Shown: in pieces, positions 34,013-44,248 of the stretch
Position numbering within the stretch: the stretch's first letter is position 1
How the letters are laid out: every line of letters begins with the position of its first letter
Origin: Bacteroidaceae bacterium
Lineage (GTDB): Bacteria > Bacteroidota > Bacteroidia > Bacteroidales > Bacteroidaceae
Assembly (NCBI GenBank): GCA_017555585.1
Contig: JAFZGA010000005.1
Location: forward strand, 38,656 to 102,655
Reading direction: 5' to 3'
DNA: 64,000 nt
The notes under the pieces: model-generated
Database searches by the model: none
Told to the model about the DNA's origin: nothing
Seen by the model: the letters and a program-made list of their open reading frames with translations, nothing else
Translations under genes and position numbers: made by a program

Positions 34013-35514
34013 TGGCTATGAAAAAAATATTTGGCTCAATTCTTGTGATGGCGCTTATGCTGTCATGCGCACCTTCAGTTCCTGAAAACAGTGTTGCAGC
34101 AGGCCGTAAACCGGAAATATATCCGCAATATACCGATGTGACGATACCTTGTAATATAGCACCGTTGACGTTCAGGATAGAGGAGGACGGAGATGGGTAT
34201 GTAACTCGTTTTGCAGCCGGCGGAAAAGAACTTGTTGTGGCTGGTAAAGAAGTTGCTGTTCCTGTTGAAGAATGGCATGCAATGCTTGATGTTGCAAACG
34301 GAGATAAAATAGATGTGGAACTTTTTGTGAAAAGCAAGGAGGAATGGAAACGTTTTGAACCATTCTGCTTCAAAGTCTCTCCGGACTCTATTGATCCTTA
34401 TATTTCATATCGTCTGATACCTCCATCTTATGTGGCGTATGAGAACTTGAGGATCTGTCAACGTAACATCTCTAATTATGACGAGGAGGTGATATATAGT
34501 AACCATCTTGTTCCTTCGGAACCGCATGGTCAGTGTATTAATTGCCATGCTTATAAGAATTACAAAACCGACAACATGCAGTTTCATGCCCGTCAACATC
34601 TTGGCGGAACGGTGTTTGTGCATAACGGCAAAGCAAAGAAGGTGGATCTCAAGACTGATTCTACCATATCGGCAGGAGTATACCCTTCGTTTAATCCAAA
34701 GTATGATGTCGTTGCCTATTCTGTAAACAGCACCGGTCAGGTGTTCCACACAAAGAATCCAAATAAGGTTGAGGTGCAGGATAAGGCAAGCGATGTTATC
34801 GTATATAATCCTGTCAAGGAAACAGTTACCCATGTGGCAAACGGAGCCGATGACCTTGAGGTCTTCCCGTGCTGGTCGGCTGACGGAAAGGTCTTGTATT
34901 ACTGTTCTGCTCATATGGAGCATCTTGATACGACATTGAAAAGGGAATCGGAATTCGTCCTCCGTTATAAGGAAATCAAATATGACATTCTTAGCCGTTC
35001 TTGGGATCCCGAAACAGGAGAGTTCGGTGCTGTGGATACTGTTTTTGCTGCATCTTTGTTGGGTATGAGTGCTACATTTCCACGTGTATCGCCTTGTGGC
35101 CGTTATATGCTTTTTGCGCTTGCAGAATATGGTTGTTTCCATATTTGGCATAAGGATGCCGATTTGTATGTCCTTGATTTGGAGACAAAGGATTATTGGC
35201 CGCTCGATAAGGCTAACTCGCCATTCCCGGAGAGCTATCATGCATGGAGCAGTACCGGAAAGTGGATTCTGTTTGCCAGTCGTAGGGATGATACCAACTA
35301 CAGTCGTCTTTATATAGCCCATATGGATGATAACGGTGTGGCGGACAAGGCTTTTTTACTTCCACAGGAGAGCTCTGAATTCTATGACTTTTTCGACCAT
35401 TCGTTCAATGTGCCGGAATTCATGATAGAGCCTGTGAGGATTACGCCATACGAATTTGCAGAAGTTATAAAAGGCGAGCCGGTGAATGTTGAATATAAAC
35501 AAAATATTAAATAG
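34012..35514 (+). CDS. Lipoprotein with CxxCH haem motif and propeller-like repeats
   Basis: 500 aa. The start is the ATG at 34012 that overlaps the previous stop; a second Met at 34018 is possible. Lipobox cysteine is in LMLSCAPS. After a small beta domain, CINCH (C175-H179, bases 34534-34548) is a c-type haem attachment motif. The C-terminal half has blades such as YPSFNPKYDVVAYSVNSTG, FPCWSADGKVLYYCSA, FPRVSPCGRYMLFALAEYG and YHAWSSTGKWILFASRRDD, which fit PD40/TolB-like propeller repeats. A propeller plus one haem suggests electron transfer or redox sensing outside the inner membrane. The function is not known to me. Confidence 0.75.
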   Translation: MAMKKIFGSILVMALMLSCAPSVPENSVAAGRKPEIYPQYTDVTIPCNIAPLTFRIEEDGDGYVTRFAAGGKELVVAGKEVAVPVEEWHAMLDVANGDKIDVELFVKSKEEWKRFEPFCFKVSPDSIDPYISYRLIPPSYVAYENLRICQRNISNYDEEVIYSNHLVPSEPHGQCINCHAYKNYKTDNMQFHARQHLGGTVFVHNGKAKKVDLKTDSTISAGVYPSFNPKYDVVAYSVNSTGQVFHTKNPNKVEVQDKASDVIVYNPVKETVTHVANGADDLEVFPCWSADGKVLYYCSAHMEHLDTTLKRESEFVLRYKEIKYDILSRSWDPETGEFGAVDTVFAASLLGMSATFPRVSPCGRYMLFALAEYGCFHIWHKDADLYVLDLETKDYWPLDKANSPFPESYHAWSSTGKWILFASRRDDTNYSRLYIAHMDDNGVADKAFLLPQESSEFYDFFDHSFNVPEFMIEPVRITPYEFAEVIKGEPVNVEYKQNIK

Positions 35515-35551
35515 ATTTTTTAACATTTAGTTGTTAATTCTCTTAAAATTG

Positions 35552-35600
35552 AAAAATCCGTCATTTGTTGTCGATGAGGCAAAAATGGCGGATTTTTTTT
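35552..35600 (+). terminator. Terminator after the CxxCH lipoprotein gene
   Basis: AAAAATCCGTCATTT pairs with AAATGGCGGATTTTT-type sequence (one G-U) around a 17-nt loop and is followed by a T run. It isolates the membrane/haem pair from the SusCD array. Confidence 0.75.
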
Positions 35601-35673
35601 GCTTTAAATGTGAAAAAAACGCTTTCAGGCAAAAAAAAAACATTTATTTGTGCTAAGGTTTATTTAAAATTCT

Positions 35674-35681
35674 TATTTTTG
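35674..35681 (+). promoter_or_regulatory. Putative -7 element of the FAS1-SusCD array
   Basis: TATTTTTG matches TAnnTTTG. A TTTG lies 23 nt upstream, longer than the usual 19. The leader to the first gene would be about 75 nt and is A+T-rich. No HTCS, ECF sigma/anti-sigma or SusR-like regulator gene is nearby. Confidence 0.5.
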
Positions 35682-35760
35682 CATGTTAAGTAAGGGTATG
35701 TTGTGCCCTTGTGCGAAATATTAAAAAAATAAAAAAATAATAATTAATAAATTTGTATTT

Positions 35761-38700
35761 ATGTTTGACCACCGTTTTAGTAAATTTGGCAAGGCTTTCC
35801 TGTTAGCAGTTTGTCTGCTTTTCATGGGCGGTATGCAACAGTCGTGCAAGGATTGGCTTGACGATTACAAGTATGACGATTCTGAGCCTGAATGGTTAGG
35901 TGCAAGTGTCTATGCGTTTTTGCAGGAAGGTACTCCAAACCACACCTACAAGAACTATGTTGAACTGATTGACAGTTTGGGTGAAAAAGAGGTTCTTGGC
36001 AAGACCGGTAGCAAGACATTGTTCGTTGCCGATGATGCTGCTTTTGAACGTTTTTATGCTAACAATTCATGGGGTGTCAAGAGTGTTGCCGACATGAGTG
36101 TTGCTCAGAGAAAGTACCTTTTCTACAACACAATGTTGCCTAATGCGATTCTTCTCGACATGATGCCAAGTACAAGTGCTACAACCGAGGGAGATTGTAT
36201 CGCGCACGAGACAGAATTCAATTCTCTTGATTCTGTGCCCAGAATTCATGCCGATTATTACCCATTGCACCCACAGTGGCCTTCATATAACAAATATTGG
36301 GAGCTTTTTGCAAGCAAGAAAGACACCCTTTTGGTGGCGATGACTACTTCAAATATGGTTCATTTCTTCGAAGAGTATCTTAAGAAGAATGCTATTGCAG
36401 TATCTGATATTGATTTCTTGTTCAAGAAGAATGCTACCATGGCCAAAGATTATAAGGCTGGTGATGTATTCTTGTACGGAAACAAGCTTGTCGATGGTGA
36501 GGTTGATGCAGGAGATTTCTCTGAAGACAGCTTGACTATCGTATGTAAGAACGGTTATGTCTATAGAATGGATGAGGTTCTGCTTCCTCCTATGGATATG
36601 GCAAGCGAGTTGCGTACTCGTGAGGATACAAGAATCTTCAGCCACCTCCTCGACCGATTCTGTATTCCTGTGTTTGATAGCAGTCTGACTGGTGATTACA
36701 GGGATAAGTACAATGTAGAGGGTGATAGCGTGTTCGGTTTGCGTTACTTTACTAAGGACTATAATGGTGCAGCTCTCTTTAACGGTAAGGGTGTTTCGGC
36801 TCCAAGCAATGACGAGTGTCTTGCTTACGACCCGGCTGCTTCACAAGGTAAGAACGATGTTTATGCAATGCTTGTTCCAAAGGACGAGGTATTGTATGAG
36901 TATTTTGCAGTAGGTGCGGGTGAATCATTTATTGACCATTATGCGTCAGATGTTGAGGTGAACCCTTCATATTCTCCTGAAGCTGTAGATGGTCTTTTGG
37001 TTGCTCTTGACAGTATACCTCAGGTTAATATTGCAACATTCTTGAACAACTTGATGCAGACTTCGTTCTCGGCTACTGTTCCAAGCAAGTTCGATAGAAT
37101 TACCAACGATGCCAACGATGACATGAAGATTAAGGAACATCATGTCGACGAGTGTCTTGTAGCAAACAACGGTGTCATATATCTTTTGAATGAGGTGTTC
37201 AGTCCGGCTCAGTTCTCTTCTGTGCTCGGTCCTGTGGATATCTATGACAATATGCGTATCATGAAAAAATGCATTAAGGATCTTAAGTATAACTACTATC
37301 TTCTTGCTATGGATGCCAAATATAGCTTGATAATCCCTGATGACAATCATTTCGTATATTACGATCCTACAACTTACAAGAATTATAGTAAGGAGGGTAA
37401 GATGGTAATGTATTCTTATCATTATGACAGTAATAGAGAAAAGAATACAGTCGGAACTCCTGAGTTGTGGCACAGCAAGTACGAAGTGGATGACAAGACA
37501 TTTGAAATAGATACCTTATTAAGTGAGAATACAGGCTATAGCGAAAATATCATAACCGATATTCTTGAGTATCTGATTATAGTACACGACTCTGTTGAGC
37601 CAACTGTACATGCTGACCGCTTGTATTATAGCACAAAGGGTTATGGTACCATCAAGATCGATGCTACCGATTCTGAAAACATCAAGTTCTATGGTGGTGA
37701 GCAGTTGGAGAACGGTACAGAAATAGTAAGCTCTATGATCATTGAGCAGGAAAACGGTTATACATATTCTACAACTCCTGCTTATGTGTCACCTGATTCT
37801 ACAATTCTATATTCATCAGTTCCTACACCGCCTACAAAGTCGGTATATCAGAATATGCTTGCAAATGCGTCTGATGAAGAGTCATTGTATTATGAGTTCT
37901 ATAATTTGTGTAGTGCGGGACGTTTGAGCTCAATGTTCAGCAAGATATATCCTGATCTCTCTGAGACTCAGGCTGCTGACACTCTCCAGCTGTACTCAAT
38001 ATTCTACAACGATTCAAAGATGACCAACTGTGTGCCATTCTTGAATACCTACCACTATACAGTGTACATCCCTTCTAACGAATCCATTAAGGAACTGTAT
38101 GCAAAGGGTCTTCCTACATGGGAGATGGTAACTGCAGAGGTTGAAAAGAATCCTAAACGAGCAATGTCTTTGATACGTTCTATCAATAACTTTATACGTT
38201 ATCATTTCCAGGATTACTCAGTTTTCCACGACCGTTCTCCATTCTATATGCCTAACGTAAGAGGTGGAAAGGATTATGAAGCTTCTTTCTCAACTTCTCT
38301 TATCAATCCTGCAAGCGGACGTTTCTACAATCTGGACGTTAAGAGTGCTGATGACAACTCTACTATTCTCGTAAAGGATGAATGGGCAGAAATGGGCAAG
38401 GCAGATTGGGCAAAGGTAGTTAACACTTCTGCTTCAGAAGAAAACAAGACATGGAACGTGATGTGTCGTGACCGTATCGGAAAGAACAGTATCGAAACAT
38501 CATCATATTCTGTACTCCAGCCTATCGACCGTGCATTGCTTAATGCAAACATGTTCGGCTTCGACGGTAACATAGCACGTTATGCCATTACAGGAGAACG
38601 TGTCGATACAATGTATGTTTCAGGCGGTAAAGGTGGTGATGCCGGATTCAGCGACAACTGCTATCTTGTTGCCGATGCAGGAAGAGTTCCACGTTCGACT

Positions 38701-39063
38701 ACAGCAGAGCCTCAGCCAGCAGAGTTGGAAAACAAGGAAGTTGCTTATCTGATGAAGAGAATTGCTCCATCAAGTGAGAACTGGGATGATTGTTTGGCTC
38801 ACGAGGAGTTGGTTCTTGGTGCAGATGAACTTCCTATCTTGATCACAAGAGAAGGTTATCGTGTAATCAGGACCGAGGATCTTAGAGCCGAGACTGTTGC
38901 ATACGAGTATTATACCGAGCTCGATGCCGAAGGCAATCAATATCTTATAAAGGTAAACAATGCCGGTGAGGAAATTGGCAGAACATTCTACAAGGCTGTA
39001 GAGGAGGAGACTCCCGATGCTGATGAGAATGGATCAAACGGTGAAACAAGTGACGAAGAATAA
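35761..39063 (+). CDS. Large fasciclin (FAS1) repeat lipoprotein
   Basis: 1100 aa with a lipobox ending at Cys29 followed by an acidic stretch (KDWLDDYKYDD), as in Bacteroidales lipoproteins sent to the cell surface. FAS1-type cores with the hydrophobic-strand plus (P/D)-x-(D/N)-x-x-(F/L) pattern are seen at about 85-98 (TLFVADDAAFERF), 366 (AMLVPKDEVLYEYF), 521 (SLIIPDDNHF) and 766 (TVYIPSNESIKELY), so about four repeats. The C-terminal tail is acidic and low complexity. FAS1 domains usually mediate adhesion or binding to glycans and matrix proteins. Its place directly before SusC (11 nt) suggests it is a surface partner of that transporter. The 1100-aa size is long for this class. Confidence 0.85.
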   Translation: MFDHRFSKFGKAFLLAVCLLFMGGMQQSCKDWLDDYKYDDSEPEWLGASVYAFLQEGTPNHTYKNYVELIDSLGEKEVLGKTGSKTLFVADDAAFERFYANNSWGVKSVADMSVAQRKYLFYNTMLPNAILLDMMPSTSATTEGDCIAHETEFNSLDSVPRIHADYYPLHPQWPSYNKYWELFASKKDTLLVAMTTSNMVHFFEEYLKKNAIAVSDIDFLFKKNATMAKDYKAGDVFLYGNKLVDGEVDAGDFSEDSLTIVCKNGYVYRMDEVLLPPMDMASELRTREDTRIFSHLLDRFCIPVFDSSLTGDYRDKYNVEGDSVFGLRYFTKDYNGAALFNGKGVSAPSNDECLAYDPAASQGKNDVYAMLVPKDEVLYEYFAVGAGESFIDHYASDVEVNPSYSPEAVDGLLVALDSIPQVNIATFLNNLMQTSFSATVPSKFDRITNDANDDMKIKEHHVDECLVANNGVIYLLNEVFSPAQFSSVLGPVDIYDNMRIMKKCIKDLKYNYYLLAMDAKYSLIIPDDNHFVYYDPTTYKNYSKEGKMVMYSYHYDSNREKNTVGTPELWHSKYEVDDKTFEIDTLLSENTGYSENIITDILEYLIIVHDSVEPTVHADRLYYSTKGYGTIKIDATDSENIKFYGGEQLENGTEIVSSMIIEQENGYTYSTTPAYVSPDSTILYSSVPTPPTKSVYQNMLANASDEESLYYEFYNLCSAGRLSSMFSKIYPDLSETQAADTLQLYSIFYNDSKMTNCVPFLNTYHYTVYIPSNESIKELYAKGLPTWEMVTAEVEKNPKRAMSLIRSINNFIRYHFQDYSVFHDRSPFYMPNVRGGKDYEASFSTSLINPASGRFYNLDVKSADDNSTILVKDEWAEMGKADWAKVVNTSASEENKTWNVMCRDRIGKNSIETSSYSVLQPIDRALLNANMFGFDGNIARYAITGERVDTMYVSGGKGGDAGFSDNCYLVADAGRVPRSTTAEPQPAELENKEVAYLMKRIAPSSENWDDCLAHEELVLGADELPILITREGYRVIRTEDLRAETVAYEYYTELDAEGNQYLIKVNNAGEEIGRTFYKAVEEETPDADENGSNGETSDEE

Positions 39064-39074
39064 ACATATTAGCC

Positions 39075-42000
39075 ATGATAAAAATAAAGCAATTATTCCT
39101 ACTCGTGCTTTTTAGCACTCTGTGTAGTTCTGCATTTGCACAGAAGGGCGCGAGAATTTCCGGTACGATTACAAGTGATGCCGAAGGTCCGCTGGGTATG
39201 GTTACAGTAACTGAGCGTGACAAGAGCAATCGTATCGTCGAATATACTACCACAGACTTCGAGGGTAACTTCTCGATGGTAGTAAAGAGTACAAGCAACC
39301 ATCTTGAGATTGCGTACATCGGTTACAAGACACAGAAAGTTGAAATTGGCGACCGCACTGTCTTTAACATCAAGATGGTAGAGGATATGGTCCTTGATGC
39401 TGTTGAGGTTGTTGCAAAGCAGGTTACACGTTCGGGTGGTCTTGATATTCTTGAACGTGAAATGACACATGCCACACAGAAGGTGAGCATGGACGATTTG
39501 GACGGTCTTTCGTTCACATCTGTCGACCAGGCTCTTCAGGGACAGGTGGCAGGTCTTGACATTGTCTTCGCTTCGGGTGACGTCGGTTCCGGAACACAGA
39601 TGCGTCTTCGTGGTAACTCTACTTTTGAAGGTGATGCAACTCCTCTTATCGTTGTCGACGAGCAGATCTTTGACGTTGATACCGGTAACTTCGACTTTAC
39701 TTCGTCAAATACCGAAAGTTTTGCCGATCTTCTCATGATTAATCCTGACGATATCGCAGAAATCGAGGTTTTGAAGGATGCCGCTTCTTGTGCCGTATGG
39801 GGATCACAAGGTGCAAACGGTGTCATCAAGATCAAGACAAGACGTGGTAAGCGTGGTTCTACACGTGTCAGCTTCTCATATAAGTTCAAGGACAAGTGGA
39901 CACCAAGCGGTTTTAATTTCCTCAATGGTGATGACTATACTATGCTTATCAAGCAGATGCTGTATAACCAGAATCAGGTTGAGCCAAATATTCCAGAGTT
40001 GAACTACGACCAGCATGGATTTGCCAATGAATACCATAACTATAACAACAATACTGATTGGGTTGACGCTGTATCAACACATGGTTATACCAATGACTAC
40101 AGTTTGAATATCAGTGGTGGTGGTGAGAAGGCACGTTTCCGTATCAGTGGTGGTTATACACATGAGACCGGTCAGGTTGTCGGTCAGTATCTTCACCGTT
40201 TGACAAACCGTCTGGCTCTTGACTATAACATCTCTCAAAGAATTCTTGTAAAGGCCGACTTCTCGTTCACATATAACAAGAACAGATACAATACTGGTAG
40301 CATCCTATATAATTCACAGATCATGATGCCTAACATGACTGTATTTGCCAAGGATAAGGAAGGTAATCTTACAGACGATTATTATACAATGCCGAACTAT
40401 TCTTCAAAGAATGAGCTTGAGACTGCTATCTATGGCAGAAAGAATCCTTTGGCAGAGGCTACTTTGGCTCAGGACTATAGACAGAGCTATGATATCCGTC
40501 CTCAGATTACACTTGAGTACAGCTTGCTCGGTCTCGAAGATAATGAGACACAACTCAAGTATCGTGCTTCTGTCAGCTTGAATGCTTCAACCGATTCAAG
40601 AACACAGTACTATCCGTCTTCACTTACAACATCTGACTGGAACGAAAAGGATAAGAACAAGACATCAAGTGGTGACTCCAAATATTTTGGTTTCAATACA
40701 CGCCATGAACTTGTCTTGACTCCATATCTTGGAAGTTCCGACCATTATTTGACCGGTAAGGCGCAGTTCGAGCTTAACACTGGTGTAAGCAGCTCACAGC
40801 AGGCAACAACTGTTGGCTTGCCTACTGGTAACATTACAAGTTCTACTGTTGGCTCAAAGTTGGAGTCTACATCAACCGGTAAATCTGAAAGCCGTGGTAT
40901 GAACTTTATTGTCGATGCCCACTATTCATACAAATCAAAATATATGTTGCGTGCCAATGCGCGTATTGAGGCGAGCACATCTATGGGTGATGACCGCAAG
41001 TGGGCAATATTCCCTTCTGTATCTGCACGTTGGAATCTCTCTGACGAAGATTGGATGCAGTGGGCCAAGCCTGTATTGAGCATGTTGTCTTTGCGTCCCG
41101 GTTATGGTCTTGACGGTCATGCTCCTGGCTCGAATCTGACATTTAACAGTTATACCACTTATGGTTCAAACTATGTGGGCCTGGCCGGTTTCAAAATGGA
41201 CGGTATCCGATTGACCGACCTTCGCCGTTCAAGAAAGAGCGAGTGGAATATCGGTACAGACTTCGGTTTCTTCAGTGATCTTCTTACTGGTGCTTTCAAC
41301 TATTATGATGGTACAACCCGTGACCAGATCATCTATAGTTACAAGATTCCTTCTTCAACAGGTTATTCATCTCTTGGATATAAGAACTCAGGTGCAATGC
41401 GTAACTACGGTTGGGAGCTTAATATGAACCTTAGTGGTCTGAAACTGGCGAAAGATTTCACTATGTCGTTCTACTTTAATATTGGTAACAACTACAATGA
41501 GATTGTAGAGATTGAAGATGAGTACCTTGAGGACAAGAACGGTGAATATACATCACCTCAGAACGGTAAATATATGCCACTTTTCCAGTTGCATAACCCG
41601 AGTGGTTCAATCTACGGTTTCCGCTACAAAGGTGTATACCGTTACAGCTACAAGAATTGGGAAAAGGCTATCGAGATAGAACAACAACAGAAGGCTCTCC
41701 ATGGCGAGAATGCCGATCCGAGCCTTTGGAGCTGTCCTATTGTCCGTGATTCAGACGGTAACGTGGTATTCAATGCCGATGGTACTCCTAAGCAGATGAA
41801 CCTGTTCTTTGATACTGAGACACAGACATCACAATATGAATTCCGTGGCGGTGATGCCATTTATGAGGATGTCAACCATGACGGTACAATCAACCAGCTT
41901 GATATCGTTTACCTCGGTAACTCAAACCCATCGGCTCAAGGTGGTTTCGGTTTGACTTTCCGCTACAAGAGATGGAGCTTGAGAACTGACTTCACCTATC

Positions 42001-42416
42001 GTCTGAATGTAGACGTAGTCAACAGCGCCCGTATGGACTTCGAGAGCATGTCGAACTTCAATAACCAGAGTTATGCTGTTAACTGGCGTTGGCGTAAGGA
42101 GGGTGACATCACTGAAATCCCACGCGCAGTAAAGGGTGGTGCATACAACACTTTGGGTAGTGACAGATATGTAGAAGATGCTTCTTACGTCCGTTTGTCA
42201 TACGTTCAGCTTTCATATTCATTTGACGCTGCAAAGCTCAAGAAATATGGTATCAAGCAGTTGAACTTGTATGCGTCAATTGACAATGCATATTTCTGGA
42301 CCAAATATACAGGTCTTGACCCAGAGGTTCCTTATGGTGGTAACGGTTATGCGGTAGATAACTCTAAGACTCCGCGTTCACGTTCTTACACACTTTCACT
42401 TTCACTCGGTTTTTAA
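39075..42416 (+). CDS. SusC-like TonB-linked outer-membrane transporter (copy 1)
   Basis: 1113 aa. Signal peptide to SSAFAQ, then a carboxypeptidase-regulatory-like beta domain (about 27-100), plug domain with the family words DQALQGQVAGLDIV, MRLRGNSTF and IAEIEVLKDAASCAVWGSQGANG, then a large barrel ending in SLSLGF. These proteins import oligosaccharides or peptides captured by a SusD partner, powered by TonB. No glycoside hydrolase or regulator accompanies it. It lies between a FAS1 lipoprotein and a SusD gene. The second SusC in this array, at 46016, is of similar length but clearly divergent. Confidence 0.93.
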   Translation: MIKIKQLFLLVLFSTLCSSAFAQKGARISGTITSDAEGPLGMVTVTERDKSNRIVEYTTTDFEGNFSMVVKSTSNHLEIAYIGYKTQKVEIGDRTVFNIKMVEDMVLDAVEVVAKQVTRSGGLDILEREMTHATQKVSMDDLDGLSFTSVDQALQGQVAGLDIVFASGDVGSGTQMRLRGNSTFEGDATPLIVVDEQIFDVDTGNFDFTSSNTESFADLLMINPDDIAEIEVLKDAASCAVWGSQGANGVIKIKTRRGKRGSTRVSFSYKFKDKWTPSGFNFLNGDDYTMLIKQMLYNQNQVEPNIPELNYDQHGFANEYHNYNNNTDWVDAVSTHGYTNDYSLNISGGGEKARFRISGGYTHETGQVVGQYLHRLTNRLALDYNISQRILVKADFSFTYNKNRYNTGSILYNSQIMMPNMTVFAKDKEGNLTDDYYTMPNYSSKNELETAIYGRKNPLAEATLAQDYRQSYDIRPQITLEYSLLGLEDNETQLKYRASVSLNASTDSRTQYYPSSLTTSDWNEKDKNKTSSGDSKYFGFNTRHELVLTPYLGSSDHYLTGKAQFELNTGVSSSQQATTVGLPTGNITSSTVGSKLESTSTGKSESRGMNFIVDAHYSYKSKYMLRANARIEASTSMGDDRKWAIFPSVSARWNLSDEDWMQWAKPVLSMLSLRPGYGLDGHAPGSNLTFNSYTTYGSNYVGLAGFKMDGIRLTDLRRSRKSEWNIGTDFGFFSDLLTGAFNYYDGTTRDQIIYSYKIPSSTGYSSLGYKNSGAMRNYGWELNMNLSGLKLAKDFTMSFYFNIGNNYNEIVEIEDEYLEDKNGEYTSPQNGKYMPLFQLHNPSGSIYGFRYKGVYRYSYKNWEKAIEIEQQQKALHGENADPSLWSCPIVRDSDGNVVFNADGTPKQMNLFFDTETQTSQYEFRGGDAIYEDVNHDGTINQLDIVYLGNSNPSAQGGFGLTFRYKRWSLRTDFTYRLNVDVVNSARMDFESMSNFNNQSYAVNWRWRKEGDITEIPRAVKGGAYNTLGSDRYVEDASYVRLSYVQLSYSFDAAKLKKYGIKQLNLYASIDNAYFWTKYTGLDPEVPYGGNGYAVDNSKTPRSRSYTLSLSLGF

Positions 42417-42428
42417 AAGTTTGTGACT

Positions 42429-44177
42429 ATGAAATATATGACAATATATAGAAAATTCGTTCTGCTGTCAGTGACAATCCTTGCCACTCTCATGACTTCG
42501 TGTACCGATTTCTTGACAATTATCCCTCCCGATAAGATTGTACATGAACAGTTCTGGCAGACAAAAGATGACGTAAACGGTATGTTGGCTACAAGTTATC
42601 TTAAACTTGCATCGACCGACGCTATATCAAAGGCTATTGTTTGGGGTGAATTGCGTGCCGACAATATGACATTTGAGAAATCTAAAGTAAAAGACGATAT
42701 CAGATATATCGTTGAAGCCAACATTACAGATGAGAACGGATATACAAGATGGGGTATCTATTATCAGGCTATCAACTATGCCAACCTTGTTATAGAGTAT
42801 GCACCGCTTGTTGTAGAACGCGATCCAGACTTTACACAGGGTGACCTTGATGTGATTCTTGGCGAGATGTATGCTATGCGTGCTTTATGCCACTTCTATC
42901 TGGTACGTACATTCCGTGATATTCCTTTGGCAATGTCACCGGCTATCAACGATAGTGAATTGCCGGCTTATGAGCAGGTTCATCCACTTGAGGCACTCAA
43001 AACAATCATGAATGACCTCAATATTGCCGAGAAGTTGGTAATGGGTTCGGGTAAATATTCAAACAAGGAGAACAACTATGGCCGTATAACAAAGAATGCC
43101 GTATTGGCAATCAAGGCCGATGTGAACTTGTGGCTTGCTGCGTTCACTGACTATTACAGAACCAACGGTTCTGACAACGAACTTGCAAATGTAAATGTCC
43201 AGCAATATTACAATGACTGTATTGATAATTGTCAGGCTATTTTGGACAATATCGATGAACAGTACGAGGATAAGAAGAAACCTGGTGCTATGAATGACGA
43301 TATGCCTTATCATCTGATATCTAACATCAGTGGTTTTGGTAGCGTTGATCCTAATTCATACCAGAGCAAGGTCTATGATGAAATATTTGCTTCGGAGAAC
43401 TCAAGTGAGTCTATCTTCGAGCTCCAGATTGACAGCAAACTCTGTTCTCAGAGTTCCGGTAATGCCGATGGAGACAGTTTTAAAGGTTTGCAGAACATGT
43501 ATGGTGCAGCTGACGGTTTGACTCCTCAGGTCGAGGTTCCTGTAAACTTCTTGAACAAATATGAAAAGGACGATTTGCGTAAGTATTCTTATACAAATTA
43601 TCCATACCAGAAGGGTGCAGCAATGCCTGAACAGATCAAAGTTGCAAAATACATCTGCAAGGCTTCTCCTGCCGAGAGTTCAAACTTCCGTTCTAAGGAC
43701 AAGGTTGATGCCAATTGGATTGTTTACCGCCAGACAGACGTTATGCTTATGATGGCCGAAGCACTCGTATTGCAGCCTTCTGCAAACAGCGAGGATCTCA
43801 AAAAGTCATTTGAACTTGTAAATGTCATCAACAAGCGTTCAAGACGTGATACAGCTTATGTAGATCATCCATTGACCGAACCTACAGATGTGGAGACTGC
43901 TCACAACCTTGTGCTTGATGAGCGTGTACGTGAGTTGTCGTTCGAGGGCAAGCGCTGGTATGATCTTGTACGCAAGGCTTTGCGCGAGAATACTCCAGAC
44001 AATATCAAGTTTGTTGCAGAAAAGCTTACAAGTGGAGCTGCTACTGTAAAGAACAAGATGGTAAGTATCGATCACCTCTTCTTCCCTATTCATGTTGAAG
44101 AGATACGATTCAACAAGAACTTGAAACAGAATCCGGCATACGATACCGATGACTCCACAATTGGAATTAAAAAATAG
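42429..44177 (+). CDS. SusD/RagB-like surface lipoprotein (copy 1)
   Basis: 582 aa from the ATG at 42429; a GTG at 42423 is also in frame. Lipobox LMTSC with Cys, then the RagB/SusD start DFLTIIPPDKIVHEQFW. The long helical body has TPR-like helices (GEMYAMRALCHFYLVRTFRDIP is typical) and the C-terminal DERVRELSFEGKRWYDLVR signature followed by FFPIHVEEIRFN. It binds ligand over the SusC pore. It lies 12 nt after SusC copy 1. A 71-nt gap to the next FAS1 gene could hold an internal promoter, but I see no full TAnnTTTG there. Confidence 0.93.
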   Translation: MKYMTIYRKFVLLSVTILATLMTSCTDFLTIIPPDKIVHEQFWQTKDDVNGMLATSYLKLASTDAISKAIVWGELRADNMTFEKSKVKDDIRYIVEANITDENGYTRWGIYYQAINYANLVIEYAPLVVERDPDFTQGDLDVILGEMYAMRALCHFYLVRTFRDIPLAMSPAINDSELPAYEQVHPLEALKTIMNDLNIAEKLVMGSGKYSNKENNYGRITKNAVLAIKADVNLWLAAFTDYYRTNGSDNELANVNVQQYYNDCIDNCQAILDNIDEQYEDKKKPGAMNDDMPYHLISNISGFGSVDPNSYQSKVYDEIFASENSSESIFELQIDSKLCSQSSGNADGDSFKGLQNMYGAADGLTPQVEVPVNFLNKYEKDDLRKYSYTNYPYQKGAAMPEQIKVAKYICKASPAESSNFRSKDKVDANWIVYRQTDVMLMMAEALVLQPSANSEDLKKSFELVNVINKRSRRDTAYVDHPLTEPTDVETAHNLVLDERVRELSFEGKRWYDLVRKALRENTPDNIKFVAEKLTSGAATVKNKMVSIDHLFFPIHVEEIRFNKNLKQNPAYDTDDSTIGIKK

Positions 44178-44248
44178 TGTACAATTTATTTGGAATGGTT
44201 TACAATAATTTGTGATACTGTTCGGTAATAGAAATAAAAGATATTTAT

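Noticed and set aside
34405-35322. 305-codon open frame antisense to the CxxCH lipoprotein gene
   Set aside because: Same reasoning: no recognisable protein, and the plus-strand gene has a lipobox, a haem motif and repeats.
44178-44248. Possible internal promoter between SusD copy 1 and FAS1 copy 2
   Set aside because: The best candidate, TAATTTG, lacks one base of TAnnTTTG and has no -33 partner at normal spacing.
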